Positions 8,831 to 14,646 of a stretch of DNA of 16,717 nt are shown here, piece by piece; position 1 is the first letter of the stretch; every line of letters starts with the position of its first letter. The DNA lies in the NCBI GenBank assembly GCA_031267205.1, contig JAIRZN010000015.1, positions 1-16,717 on the forward strand, written 5' to 3'. The notes below the pieces were generated by a model. That model was not told the DNA's origin, made no database searches, and saw nothing but the letters and a program-made list of their open reading frames with translations. This stretch comes from Tannerellaceae bacterium (GTDB taxonomy: Bacteria > Bacteroidota > Bacteroidia > Bacteroidales > Tannerellaceae). The translations under genes were made by a program, and so were the position numbers.

Positions 8831-9673
8831 TTATTGTATCCCCGCCGCCGCCGGAGCTTGCCCTAAGGCGGGGGGGATGTCGTCGTCGGCATCGGCAGGC
8901 GTTCCGTGGTCGAGGCCGTCGTCGCCGCCGTCTTTTTTAGCCGTCGAATGGCCGCGATGCGAGAGGACGCGCTTGAACTGGTCGATGATAGCGTTGATAC
9001 GGTCAATGAGCCTGCCGGCTTCCGTGACATCCTTGTCGCCCGACAGCGCGCCGTAGGCGTAAGCCACATCAAGGGCTTGCGTGAACAACCTGAAGGCCTT
9101 GTCGACCTGCGCGCGTATATCCTTCATCGTGCCCATCGTCCCGGAATATTCGAGGCTGTTGGCGCGCTCGATATAGAGGTTGCGGAAGTTGTCGTTGGCT
9201 TCGTCAAGCTTGCCGACGACAGCCGTGAGGTTGAGCGCCTTTGCGGCGTCTGCATAGCGCGGCTTCGCCATATCCTCGACCATGTTGACGATCAGGGCGC
9301 TGGTTTCCGACATTGTTGCGGAGGCGATCGCCTTGTAGTTGTCGAGGACTTCGCGCAGCGTCGCGGCGGCTTCCTTCGAGGCCGCGTCGTAGCTGTACGA
9401 AGCCGCGTCGACCGTCCGGTGGAACATCATGTAGATGTCGAAGCGTAGCTGCCCGGCCTCGACGATGAATTTAGTCTCTACCGAGGCCGAGCTTCTCTTG
9501 TAGATAAGGTCTTCTTTCCCGAACAGCGAGGCGACGAGGCCCCAGGCGGGCTTTATTTCGGGGATAAGGTCGAGCGCGGGCCGGACGGCTGCCGAGACGT
9601 AGTCGTGGAAGTCGTAATGTTCGCCGTTCCTCAAAGGATGGATTACCGCCGAATAAGTATTAACGCTTTTCAT
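8831..9673 (-). CDS. DUF6261 family protein (paralogue 2)
   Basis: This 280-residue protein is mainly helical and cytoplasmic, with no signal peptide. It resembles the product at 125-862 along its length. FGKEDLIYKRSSASVETKFI near residue 50, DIYMMFHRTVDAASYSYDAA near 80-100 and GTMKDIRAQVDKAFRLF near 185-200 all have counterparts there. The N-terminal LRNGEHYDF segment is the typical opening of DUF6261. The last 40 residues are a low-complexity, Asp/Ala/Gly/Pro-rich extension that paralogue 1 lacks. The ATG at 9671-9673 is the first that gives this N-terminus. The stop is 48 bp before the porW start on the same strand. Upstream lies the 42-bp repeat array. The function of the family is unknown, and linkage to porW is the only hint here. 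Confidence 0.82.
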   Translation of the reverse strand: MKSVNTYSAVIHPLRNGEHYDFHDYVSAAVRPALDLIPEIKPAWGLVASLFGKEDLIYKRSSASVETKFIVEAGQLRFDIYMMFHRTVDAASYSYDAASKEAAATLREVLDNYKAIASATMSETSALIVNMVEDMAKPRYADAAKALNLTAVVGKLDEANDNFRNLYIERANSLEYSGTMGTMKDIRAQVDKAFRLFTQALDVAYAYGALSGDKDVTEAGRLIDRINAIIDQFKRVLSHRGHSTAKKDGGDDGLDHGTPADADDDIPPALGQAPAAAGIQ

Positions 9674-9716
9674 AATAATGCTTCTTTTAAAAGATTTGCC
9701 GTGTTACTTTTGATCG

Positions 9717-9724
9717 CGAAGATA
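9717..9724 (-). promoter_or_regulatory. Possible -7 box of the DUF6261-porW unit
   Basis: The minus strand reads TATCTTCG, one base off TAnnTTTG, 43 nt before the ATG at 9673. No TTTG lies at the right distance upstream, so this is a weak candidate. The AT-rich tract 9721-9738 has short inverted arms GATAAA and TTTATC. Confidence 0.35.
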
Positions 9725-9777
9725 AATATTTTTTTATCGCCTTGTTCTTTTTTGCAGTTTTTTCTCAGGGATTTATT

Positions 9778-9979
9778 GCGAAAGTACAAAGTAGAAGTAT
9801 TCCGAGCCTTCACAAACTTGCGAAAGTTTAAAGTAGAAGTATTCCGAGCTTTCACAAACTTGCGCAAGTGCAAAGTAGAAGTGTTTGGAGCTTTCACAAA
9901 CTTGCGAAAGTGCAAAGCAGAAGTATTCCGAGCTTTCACAAACTTGCGAAAGTGCAAAGTAGAAGTGTTTAGAGCTTTC
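9778..9979. repeat. 42-bp tandem repeat array, 4 full units plus a partial
   Basis: Full units lie at 9778-9819, 9820-9861, 9862-9903 and 9904-9945, and a 34-bp partial unit at 9946-9979. The plus strand of each unit starts GCGAAAGTGCAAAGTAGAAG (with small changes) and ends TTTCACAAACTT (TTCACAAACTT in all units). On the minus strand the units carry TTTG, then 19 nt, then TACTTTG (TGCTTTG in the unit at 9904), which resembles a Bacteroidetes promoter with the -7 box one base short. The array points toward the DUF6261-porW pair. Both strands are open in several frames because 42 is a multiple of three, but the translations are simple repeats and I do not regard them as genes. Confidence 0.9.
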
Positions 9980-10001
9980 CCGAAGGGGAGAAAAAACCGC
10001 T

Positions 10002-10024
10002 GGCGCGGACTTGTAGTCCGTGCC
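10002..10024 (+). repeat. B hairpin, copy B1
   Basis: This 23-bp palindromic element has arms GGCGCGGACT and AGTCCGTGCC around the loop TGT. The arms make a 10-bp stem with one G-U pair if transcribed. It is preceded by an A-run and a CCCGAAGGGG motif (from 9979). It is the first of six copies in the region. Confidence 0.85.
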
Positions 10025-10062
10025 CCATTCAGGAAAGGCTTACACGCAGCATTTGGAGGATG

Positions 10063-10292
10063 CACAAACGGTGCGCGGACAAGACGGCGCGAATGTAGGG
10101 GCGTCCCTCGTGGGCGCCCTCTTCGCATACGCGCCGGCAGGTAATACACAAACGGTGCGCGGACAAGACGGCGCAAATGTAGGGGCGTCCCTCGTGGCGC
10201 CCTCTTCGCATAGACGCCGGCAGGGAACGCACAAACGGTGCGCGGACAAGACGGCGCAAATGTAGGGGCGTCCCTCGTGGGCGCCCTCTTCG
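10063..10292 (+). repeat. Tandem array of three A modules
   Basis: Copies lie at 10063-10125 (A1), 10147-10208 (A2) and 10230-10292 (A3), with a period of 83-84 bp. Each runs from CACAAACGGTGCGCGGAC through AAGACGGCGC and TGTAGGGGCGTCCCTCGTGG to GCGCCCTCTTCG. The GGGGCGTCCC and GGGCGCCC parts can fold on each other around TCGT, so each copy has an internal hairpin. The 21-bp spacers end in a GCCGGCAG-like sequence. The copies are nearly identical, which points to recent duplication or conversion. Confidence 0.9.
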
Positions 10293-10448
10293 TGCACACG
10301 CCGGCAGGGTTTCACGCGCGTGCGAAACCACACAAACGCAAGGGTCGAAGGATGCGCAGGCCTGTGCAACCTCCAAACGTCTATACGAAGAGGGCGCCCA
10401 CGAGGGACGCCCCTACATTCGCGCCGTCTTGTCCGCGCACCGTTTGTG
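10230..10448. mobile_element. A-X-A composite module 1, MITE-like
   Basis: A3 (10230-10292, plus) and A4 (10386-10448, minus) form 62-63-bp terminal inverted repeats around a 93-bp core X. The core contains GGGTTTCACGCGCG near one end and CCAAACGTCTATACG near the other. There is no coding capacity. The architecture is like a miniature inverted-repeat transposable element, but no transposase or target-site duplication was identified, so mobility is inference. Confidence 0.6.
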
Positions 10449-10498
10449 CAACTTCCAAACGCTACGTCCAAAGCTTTCCCGAAGGAAAAAAAACCGCT

Positions 10499-10521
10499 GG
10501 CGCGGACTTGTAGTCCGTGCC
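10499..10521 (+). repeat. B hairpin, copy B2
   Basis: Identical to B1 in both arms and loop. As with B1, it follows a GCTTTCCCGAAGG motif (10473-10485) and a run of A residues, so a longer stretch of about 50 bp is shared by the two places. Confidence 0.85.
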
Positions 10522-10600
10522 TCCTTTGTGCAACTTCCAAATGTTGCGTGTTCAAATTTTCTCCCCTTCGGGAAAGCTTTAGCCGCGCCGGCAGGGAACG

Positions 10601-10816
10601 CACAAACGGTGCGCGGACAAGACGGCGCAAATGTAGGGGCGTCCCTCGTGGCGCCCTCTTCGTATAGACGTTTGGAGGATGCACAGGGCTGCGCAAACAT
10701 AAACCGCAGCGTTTGGTGGTTTCGCACGCGCGTGAAACCCTGCCGGCGCGTGTACGAAGAGGGCGCCACGAGGGACGCCCCTACATTCGCGCCGTCTTAT
10801 CCGCGCACCGTTTGTG
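10601..10816. mobile_element. A-X-A composite module 2, opposite core orientation
   Basis: A5 (10601-10662, plus) and A6 (10755-10816, minus) flank a core (10663-10754) that matches the reverse complement of the core of module 1. Here TATAGACGTTTGGAGG comes first and CACGCGCGTGAAACCCTGCC comes last. The middle of the core is diverged while its ends are conserved. Together the two modules show one unit present in both orientations 370 bp apart. Confidence 0.6.
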
Positions 10817-10866
10817 CAACCTTACACGCAACGTTTGGAGCTTCCCCCGAAGGGGATAACCCCGCG

Positions 10867-10959
10867 GGCGCGGACTTGTAGTCCGTGCCCCCTTCGGGAA
10901 AGGCTTACACGCAGCATTTGGTGGATGCACAAAGGAGGCACGGACTACAAGTCCGCGCC
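10867..10959. repeat. B3/B4 inverted pair
   Basis: B3 (10867-10889, plus) and B4 (10937-10959, minus) are inverted copies of the 23-bp hairpin around a 47-bp core that holds CCTTCGGGAAAGGC and a CAGCATTTGG motif. The flanking segment with CCCCCGAAGGGGATAA lies just upstream. Confidence 0.85.
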
Positions 10960-10986
10960 AGCAGTTTTTCTTCCCTTCGGGAAAGG

Positions 10987-11023
10987 CCTACATTCGCGCC
11001 GTCTTATCCGCGCACCGTTTGTG
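10987..11023 (-). repeat. Truncated A module, copy A7
   Basis: Only the CACAAACGG-proximal half of module A is present, in inverted orientation. The GTCCCTCGTGG hairpin half is missing, replaced by a CCCTTCGGGAAAGG motif. This shows that the module can break at its internal palindrome. Confidence 0.75.
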
Positions 11024-11074
11024 CATCCTCCAACCGCAGCATTTGGAGGTTCCCCCGAAGGGGATAAACCCGCT

Positions 11075-11167
11075 GGCGCGGTCTTGTAGTCCGTGCCCCC
11101 TTCGGGAAAGGCCTACACGCGGCATTTGGAGGATGCGCAAAGGAGGCACGGACTACAAGTCCGCGCC
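11075..11167. repeat. B5/B6 inverted pair, duplicate of B3/B4
   Basis: B5 (11075-11097, plus, with one base change that spoils a stem pair) and B6 (11145-11167, minus) repeat the B3/B4 arrangement at an exact offset of 208 bp. The cores differ at a handful of positions only. Confidence 0.85.
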
Positions 11168-11185
11168 GGCAGTCCGCACACCTTC

Positions 11186-11218
11186 GGGCACGGGCGGAGG
11201 GGCGCGGGGCGGAGGGGG
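11186..11218 (+). other. G-quadruplex-like tract
   Basis: Five runs of three to five G (11186-11188, 11192-11194, 11199-11202, 11206-11209 and 11214-11218) are separated by loops of 3-4 nt. This meets the usual pattern of four G-runs with loops of 1-7. It ends 32 bp upstream of the -7 box of the nucleotidyltransferase gene, on the coding strand. Confidence 0.6.
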
Positions 11219-11250
11219 CGGACGTTTGTTTTGTGTTCCCATTTGTTTAT

Positions 11251-11258
11251 TATCTTTG
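11251..11258 (+). promoter_or_regulatory. -7 box of the nucleotidyltransferase gene
   Basis: TATCTTTG matches TAnnTTTG exactly, 29 nt before the ATG at 11288. Candidate -33 TTTG elements lie 22 nt (11225-11228) and 17 nt (11230-11233) upstream, neither at ideal spacing. Confidence 0.65.
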
Positions 11259-11287
11259 TCGCTATAATTATAAAACTTGATGAAGAT

Positions 11288-12190
11288 ATGAAACCGGCAT
11301 TATTTGTGTTGGCGGCCGGAATGGGCAGCCGTTATGGGGGATTGAAACAGTTGGACGGCTTGGGGCCGAACGGGGAGACGATTATGGATTATTCTATTTA
11401 TGACGCTTTGCGCAGCGGGTTCGGCAAACTGGTGTTTGTTATACGCAGGTACTTTGAGGAGGATTTCCGCGACAAGGTAGCCTCCAAGTACGCGGGTTAC
11501 GTGCCTGTGGAGATTGTTTTCCAGGAGCCCGGCGACCTGCCGGAGGGCTTCACCGTGCCGGAGGGCCGCGAGAAGCCTTGGGGGACTAACCACGCTGTGA
11601 TGATGGGCCGTAAGGCTATCGCCGAGCCTTTCGCCGTCATTAACGCCGACGATTTCTACGGGCGGCATAGCTTCGCCGTCCTGGGCAAGCAACTTTCGGC
11701 AATGGAAGGATGGCAGAATAACTATTGCATGGTCGGGTACCGCATCGGTAATACCTTGAGCGAAAGCGGACACGTGGCGCGTGGCGTCTGCGAGGCCGGC
11801 GCAGACAATTACCTGACCGGCGTCGTTGAGCGCACGTCTGTTGAGCGCATAGACGGCGAGATCGGCTTCACCGGCGACGATGGGCGCAGGGTTGTACTGT
11901 CAGACGACACGCCCGTCTCGATGAATATGTGGGGATTTACCCCCGATTACTTCAAATACTCGGAGGAATATTTTGTGGAGTTCCTCAAGGCCAACGCCGG
12001 AGACCTGAAAAGCGAATATTTCATACCCTTAGCCGTGAACGAATTGATAACACGAGGCAGGGCGAGGGTAAAAGTGCTGGACACGACCTCGAAATGGTTC
12101 GGCGTCACATATTCGGCAGACCGGCAGGGCGTCGTCGATAAGATAAAGGCCCTGGTCGATGCCGGCGAGTATCCCGCGAAATTATTTTAA
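11288..12190 (+). CDS. NTP-transferase family nucleotidyltransferase
   Basis: This 300-residue enzyme has the Rossmann-like fold of sugar-phosphate nucleotidyltransferases. The glycine-rich nucleotide-binding loop is LAAGMGSRYGGLKQ (residues 8-21), and the metal-binding acid region is INADDFYG near 118-125. A CMVGYRIGNTLSESGHVARGVC segment near residue 145 and a C-terminal KWFGVTYSADRQ segment are typical of a conserved Bacteroidetes subgroup whose substrate I do not know. The reading frame extends upstream to 11093, but that part lies in repeats and before the promoter, so I chose the ATG at 11288, where the family signature begins. It is followed after 16 bp by the GLUG protein gene, probably cotranscribed. 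A role in activating a sugar for surface glycans is plausible but unproven. Confidence 0.88.
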   Translation: MKPALFVLAAGMGSRYGGLKQLDGLGPNGETIMDYSIYDALRSGFGKLVFVIRRYFEEDFRDKVASKYAGYVPVEIVFQEPGDLPEGFTVPEGREKPWGTNHAVMMGRKAIAEPFAVINADDFYGRHSFAVLGKQLSAMEGWQNNYCMVGYRIGNTLSESGHVARGVCEAGADNYLTGVVERTSVERIDGEIGFTGDDGRRVVLSDDTPVSMNMWGFTPDYFKYSEEYFVEFLKANAGDLKSEYFIPLAVNELITRGRARVKVLDTTSKWFGVTYSADRQGVVDKIKALVDAGEYPAKLF

Positions 12191-12206
12191 CCCCCCGGAG
12201 CGACAG

Positions 12207-14003
12207 ATGAGCTTGCCTTTAGCATGTATGCGGATAGCTCTAACCGTTACAATCATTACATTATATATACAGCCGTCGTTGGCGCAGCGCGGAGACTGGT
12301 ACAACGATGAAGGCGGCTACGAGTTCGCCGGCGAGGGTACCAAGGAAGATCCCTACCTGATAGCGTCGGTCGAGGGCCTTACGTACCTTGCCGAACAGGT
12401 GAATATCTGGCCCGGAAAGAGCTTCCAGGGCGAGCACTTCAGGATGACGGCCGATATAGACCTCGGCAAGCATTACTGGATACCGGTCGGCAGCGAGGCC
12501 CATCAATCCTTCCGCGGCGTGTTCGACGGCAACGGCAAGCGCATCCTCAACCTGTATATCGGGAGCGAGGACGTAGATAACGTCTACTCAGCCGCCGGCC
12601 TGTTCGGTCACGTAGGCAACGGGGCGAGGATAGAAAATCTCACGATAGCAGGCGGCCGCGTCATAGGCGGCGGCCGCGAATCCGTCTCGCGCACGGGCAG
12701 CATAGCCGGATACATACTATGCAGCGTGTCCGGCTCGGAGGATTCCATCGTTGTACGCAACTGTCACACGGAGGATATGAAGATAACGGGCGCAGATACG
12801 GAAATATCAAACACCGGCGGGTTGATAGGCGAGTGTTACTCCCTATCCGACGGCTCCGGCCAGGCATCGGTAGTGATAGAAAACTGCAGTTACGGCGGCG
12901 CGGTATACGGCCGGGCCTCCGGCTTCCCGTACACAGGCGGCATAGCCGGCAAGGGAGCAGGCCACGGGTATTGCAACGGCGAAGGGCGGTCGACCGGCCT
13001 CTTAATCCTCCGGTCATGCCTCAACCGAGGCGAGATCAGGGGCGGCGCCGCCATGGGCAAGGAAGCGATCACATCGACCGGCGGCATACTCGGCTTCGGC
13101 TACGGCTCCGGCGACGGCGGCGGGGTGAGCGAAGGCGCGGGCAGCGTCGTCATAGAACGCTGCATGAACGCCGGCAGCGTAAGCGGGGGCGAAGCCGTAG
13201 GCGCGCAAGCCTTCTCATACGCAGGCGGCCTCGCAGGCTATGGCGACGGCTACGGCTACTCAGGATCAACGTCTACGGCCGGCGGCGGCGGCAACTACGG
13301 CTACGGCGCCTTCGTCATACGCACGTCGGCAAACCGCGGCAACGTCGATAGCGGCAACGCCGTCGACAGCACGTCCGTCACATCCACAGGCGGCCTCCTC
13401 GGCTACGGCTCCAGTTCAGCCGCGAGCGGTATCGAGGGCCAGGAGGCAGCCTACGGCATATTATCCGTGCGCGACAGTTACAGCAACGCCGCGATAAGAG
13501 CGCGAAGGGGATATATAGGAGGGTTGGCCGGCTGGGTAGCCACCGTCGGGCAAGGCGCCGTCTCGGCCGTCATACGCGACAGTTACGCATCCGGCAGCAT
13601 CAACAAGGGCGACACGGTGTACCCCGTGACGACAGGCGGCATAGCAGGCAATATGCAAAGGACGAAGGAAGCCGTCCGCGCTCCCCAGATAGGCAACTGC
13701 TTGGTTGCGCTCACGTATATGGACGGCCGCCTGGGGCGCACGTTCCGCATCGCAGGGCAGGTACAAGGCGTCCGTCAGCCGTTGAGCAGCATACTTGGGA
13801 AGAATTACGCCTATGTCGGCGACGGAGAGTGGATGAAGTCCGCGACGCTAAAGAACGGCCTCAACTGGAGCCGCCAGACGCATCGCCCGCCCGTTTCGTT
13901 GTGGAATGAGCGCGCCAACGTGTGGGAGATAAAGGAAGGCAGCCGGCGGTATATGCCCCTGCTTGAGCAAGTAGGAGGCCAGGAAGAAGTAGCCATCCCA
14001 TGA
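12207..14003 (+). CDS. Secreted GLUG-repeat protein
   Basis: This 598-residue protein has a signal peptide (hydrophobic residues about 10-25, likely cleavage after SLA at 26). The mature part begins with a domain containing GTKEDPYLIASVEGLTYLAE and a DIDLG motif, typical of the start of GLUG/beta-solenoid surface proteins. At least nine GLUG-like cores follow, near residues 130 (AAGLFG), 163 (TGSIAG), 204 (TGGLIG), 243 (TGGIAG), 291 (TGGILG), 339 (AGGLAG), 394 (TGGLLG), 437 (IGGLAG) and 476 (TGGIAG). These predict a right-handed beta-helix rich in Gly, Ser and Tyr. No LPXTG signal, lipobox or clear T9SS C-terminal domain is visible. The ATG at 12207 follows GGAG at 12197-12200; starting at 12159 would overlap the upstream gene. 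The role is probably surface or periplasmic, perhaps adhesive. No partner is known. Confidence 0.85.
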   Translation: MSLPLACMRIALTVTIITLYIQPSLAQRGDWYNDEGGYEFAGEGTKEDPYLIASVEGLTYLAEQVNIWPGKSFQGEHFRMTADIDLGKHYWIPVGSEAHQSFRGVFDGNGKRILNLYIGSEDVDNVYSAAGLFGHVGNGARIENLTIAGGRVIGGGRESVSRTGSIAGYILCSVSGSEDSIVVRNCHTEDMKITGADTEISNTGGLIGECYSLSDGSGQASVVIENCSYGGAVYGRASGFPYTGGIAGKGAGHGYCNGEGRSTGLLILRSCLNRGEIRGGAAMGKEAITSTGGILGFGYGSGDGGGVSEGAGSVVIERCMNAGSVSGGEAVGAQAFSYAGGLAGYGDGYGYSGSTSTAGGGGNYGYGAFVIRTSANRGNVDSGNAVDSTSVTSTGGLLGYGSSSAASGIEGQEAAYGILSVRDSYSNAAIRARRGYIGGLAGWVATVGQGAVSAVIRDSYASGSINKGDTVYPVTTGGIAGNMQRTKEAVRAPQIGNCLVALTYMDGRLGRTFRIAGQVQGVRQPLSSILGKNYAYVGDGEWMKSATLKNGLNWSRQTHRPPVSLWNERANVWEIKEGSRRYMPLLEQVGGQEEVAIP

Positions 14004-14011
14004 AGCAGCCG

Positions 14012-14233
14012 CTAAGAGCGGTATCCGTAGAGGAAAAACAAGACGCCGGCAGCGATGAGCGTCAGTCCGAGAAGTCCGTAAAAAAGACGTGCGCCGTTAC
14101 GCCCTAACCAGCTTACGAAGACAGCAGCCCGCCGGCTCTGGAAGTACCAGTCGAAGTCGAACACCGCCGAAGTCAGCGCTATGATACCCGTTGCGACAAA
14201 GATAAAGAGTACGATGTATTCCGCCCGTTCCAT
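14012..14233 (-). CDS. Imm17-like small membrane protein
   Basis: This 73-residue protein has two predicted membrane helices (about residues 6-24 and 50-70), joined by a loop holding FDFDWYFQSRRA and LGRNGARLFYGLLG. This pattern matches the Imm17 family, placed by bioinformatic analysis among immunity proteins of polymorphic toxin systems. No toxin gene is adjacent. Instead the gene lies 5 bp downstream of tsaE and is the last gene of the porX-tsaE unit. That makes a housekeeping or envelope role as likely as immunity. It converges on the GLUG gene with 8 bp between the stops. Confidence 0.7.
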   Translation of the reverse strand: MERAEYIVLFIFVATGIIALTSAVFDFDWYFQSRRAAVFVSWLGRNGARLFYGLLGLTLIAAGVLFFLYGYRS

Positions 14234-14238
14234 TTATT

Positions 14239-14646
14239 TCAGCAGATAGTAAGTTCACGTTCGCCGCCGTCTTTCTCATGTATGAACACATGTACGGCAT
14301 CATCCGGCAGGAGGCCTTCGACGACTTCAGGCCATTCGATGAAGCAAAGCTCGCCGGAGGCGAAGTAATCCGCAAGGCCGAGGTCTTGAGCCTCGTTGGC
14401 GCTGTTGATACGGTAAAAGTCGAAGTGATAAACAAGCCCGCCGTTGTCGCCCAAGCTGTATTCGTTTATGATGGCGAAGGTAGGGCTGTTGATAACGCCC
14501 GTTACGCCCAGTTCGCGGCATACGGCTTTTATGAAAGTAGTTTTGCCCGCCCCCATGGCGCCATGGAAGGCAAAGACGCGGCGGGCGTCCATTCCCGATA
14601 TAAAGTTACGCGCGGCCCCGTCCAAGTTATGGCAGTCCAAGATCAT
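14239..14646 (-). CDS. tsaE: tRNA threonylcarbamoyladenosine biosynthesis ATPase TsaE
   Basis: TsaE is the ATPase that, with TsaB and TsaD, completes the N6-threonylcarbamoyladenosine (t6A) modification at position 37 of tRNAs reading ANN codons. The 135-residue length is usual. The Walker A motif is GAMGAGKTT (residues 29-37, with K35), followed by SPTFAIINEY, HFDFYRI and the late CFIEWPE motif, all diagnostic. It overlaps porX by 4 bp (ATGA) and so is translationally coupled to it. The tRNA-Lys gene upstream of porX encodes a t6A substrate class, but that proximity is probably chance. Confidence 0.97.
   Translation of the reverse strand: MILDCHNLDGAARNFISGMDARRVFAFHGAMGAGKTTFIKAVCRELGVTGVINSPTFAIINEYSLGDNGGLVYHFDFYRINSANEAQDLGLADYFASGELCFIEWPEVVEGLLPDDAVHVFIHEKDGGERELTIC

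Noticed and set aside
9605..10299. Long open frames on both strands through the 42-bp array and A modules
   Set aside because: They translate as simple repeats because the unit is a multiple of three and lacks stops in several frames. Both strands are equally open, there is no credible start or family match, and they run through palindromic noncoding modules.
9778..11167. CRISPR array
   Set aside because: The 42-bp units are directly adjacent without spacers. The A copies are 62 bp with near-identical 21-bp linkers, occur in both orientations, and there are no cas genes.
10029..11267. Several 80-218-residue open frames in the mosaic
   Set aside because: Arg/Pro-rich translations of G+C-rich repeats in all frames, sharing the same peptide strings in different frames. 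No start signals or domains.
11093..11287. Upstream extension of the nucleotidyltransferase frame
   Set aside because: It lies in B5/B6 repeats and before the predicted promoter, and the family signature begins at the ATG at 11288.
12159..12206. Earlier start for the GLUG protein
   Set aside because: It would overlap the upstream gene by 32 bp and put a hydrophilic stretch before the signal peptide. The ATG at 12207 has GGAG in front.
12719..13351. Arg-rich 210-residue frame inside the GLUG gene
   Set aside because: Frame-shifted reading of a Gly-rich coding sequence.
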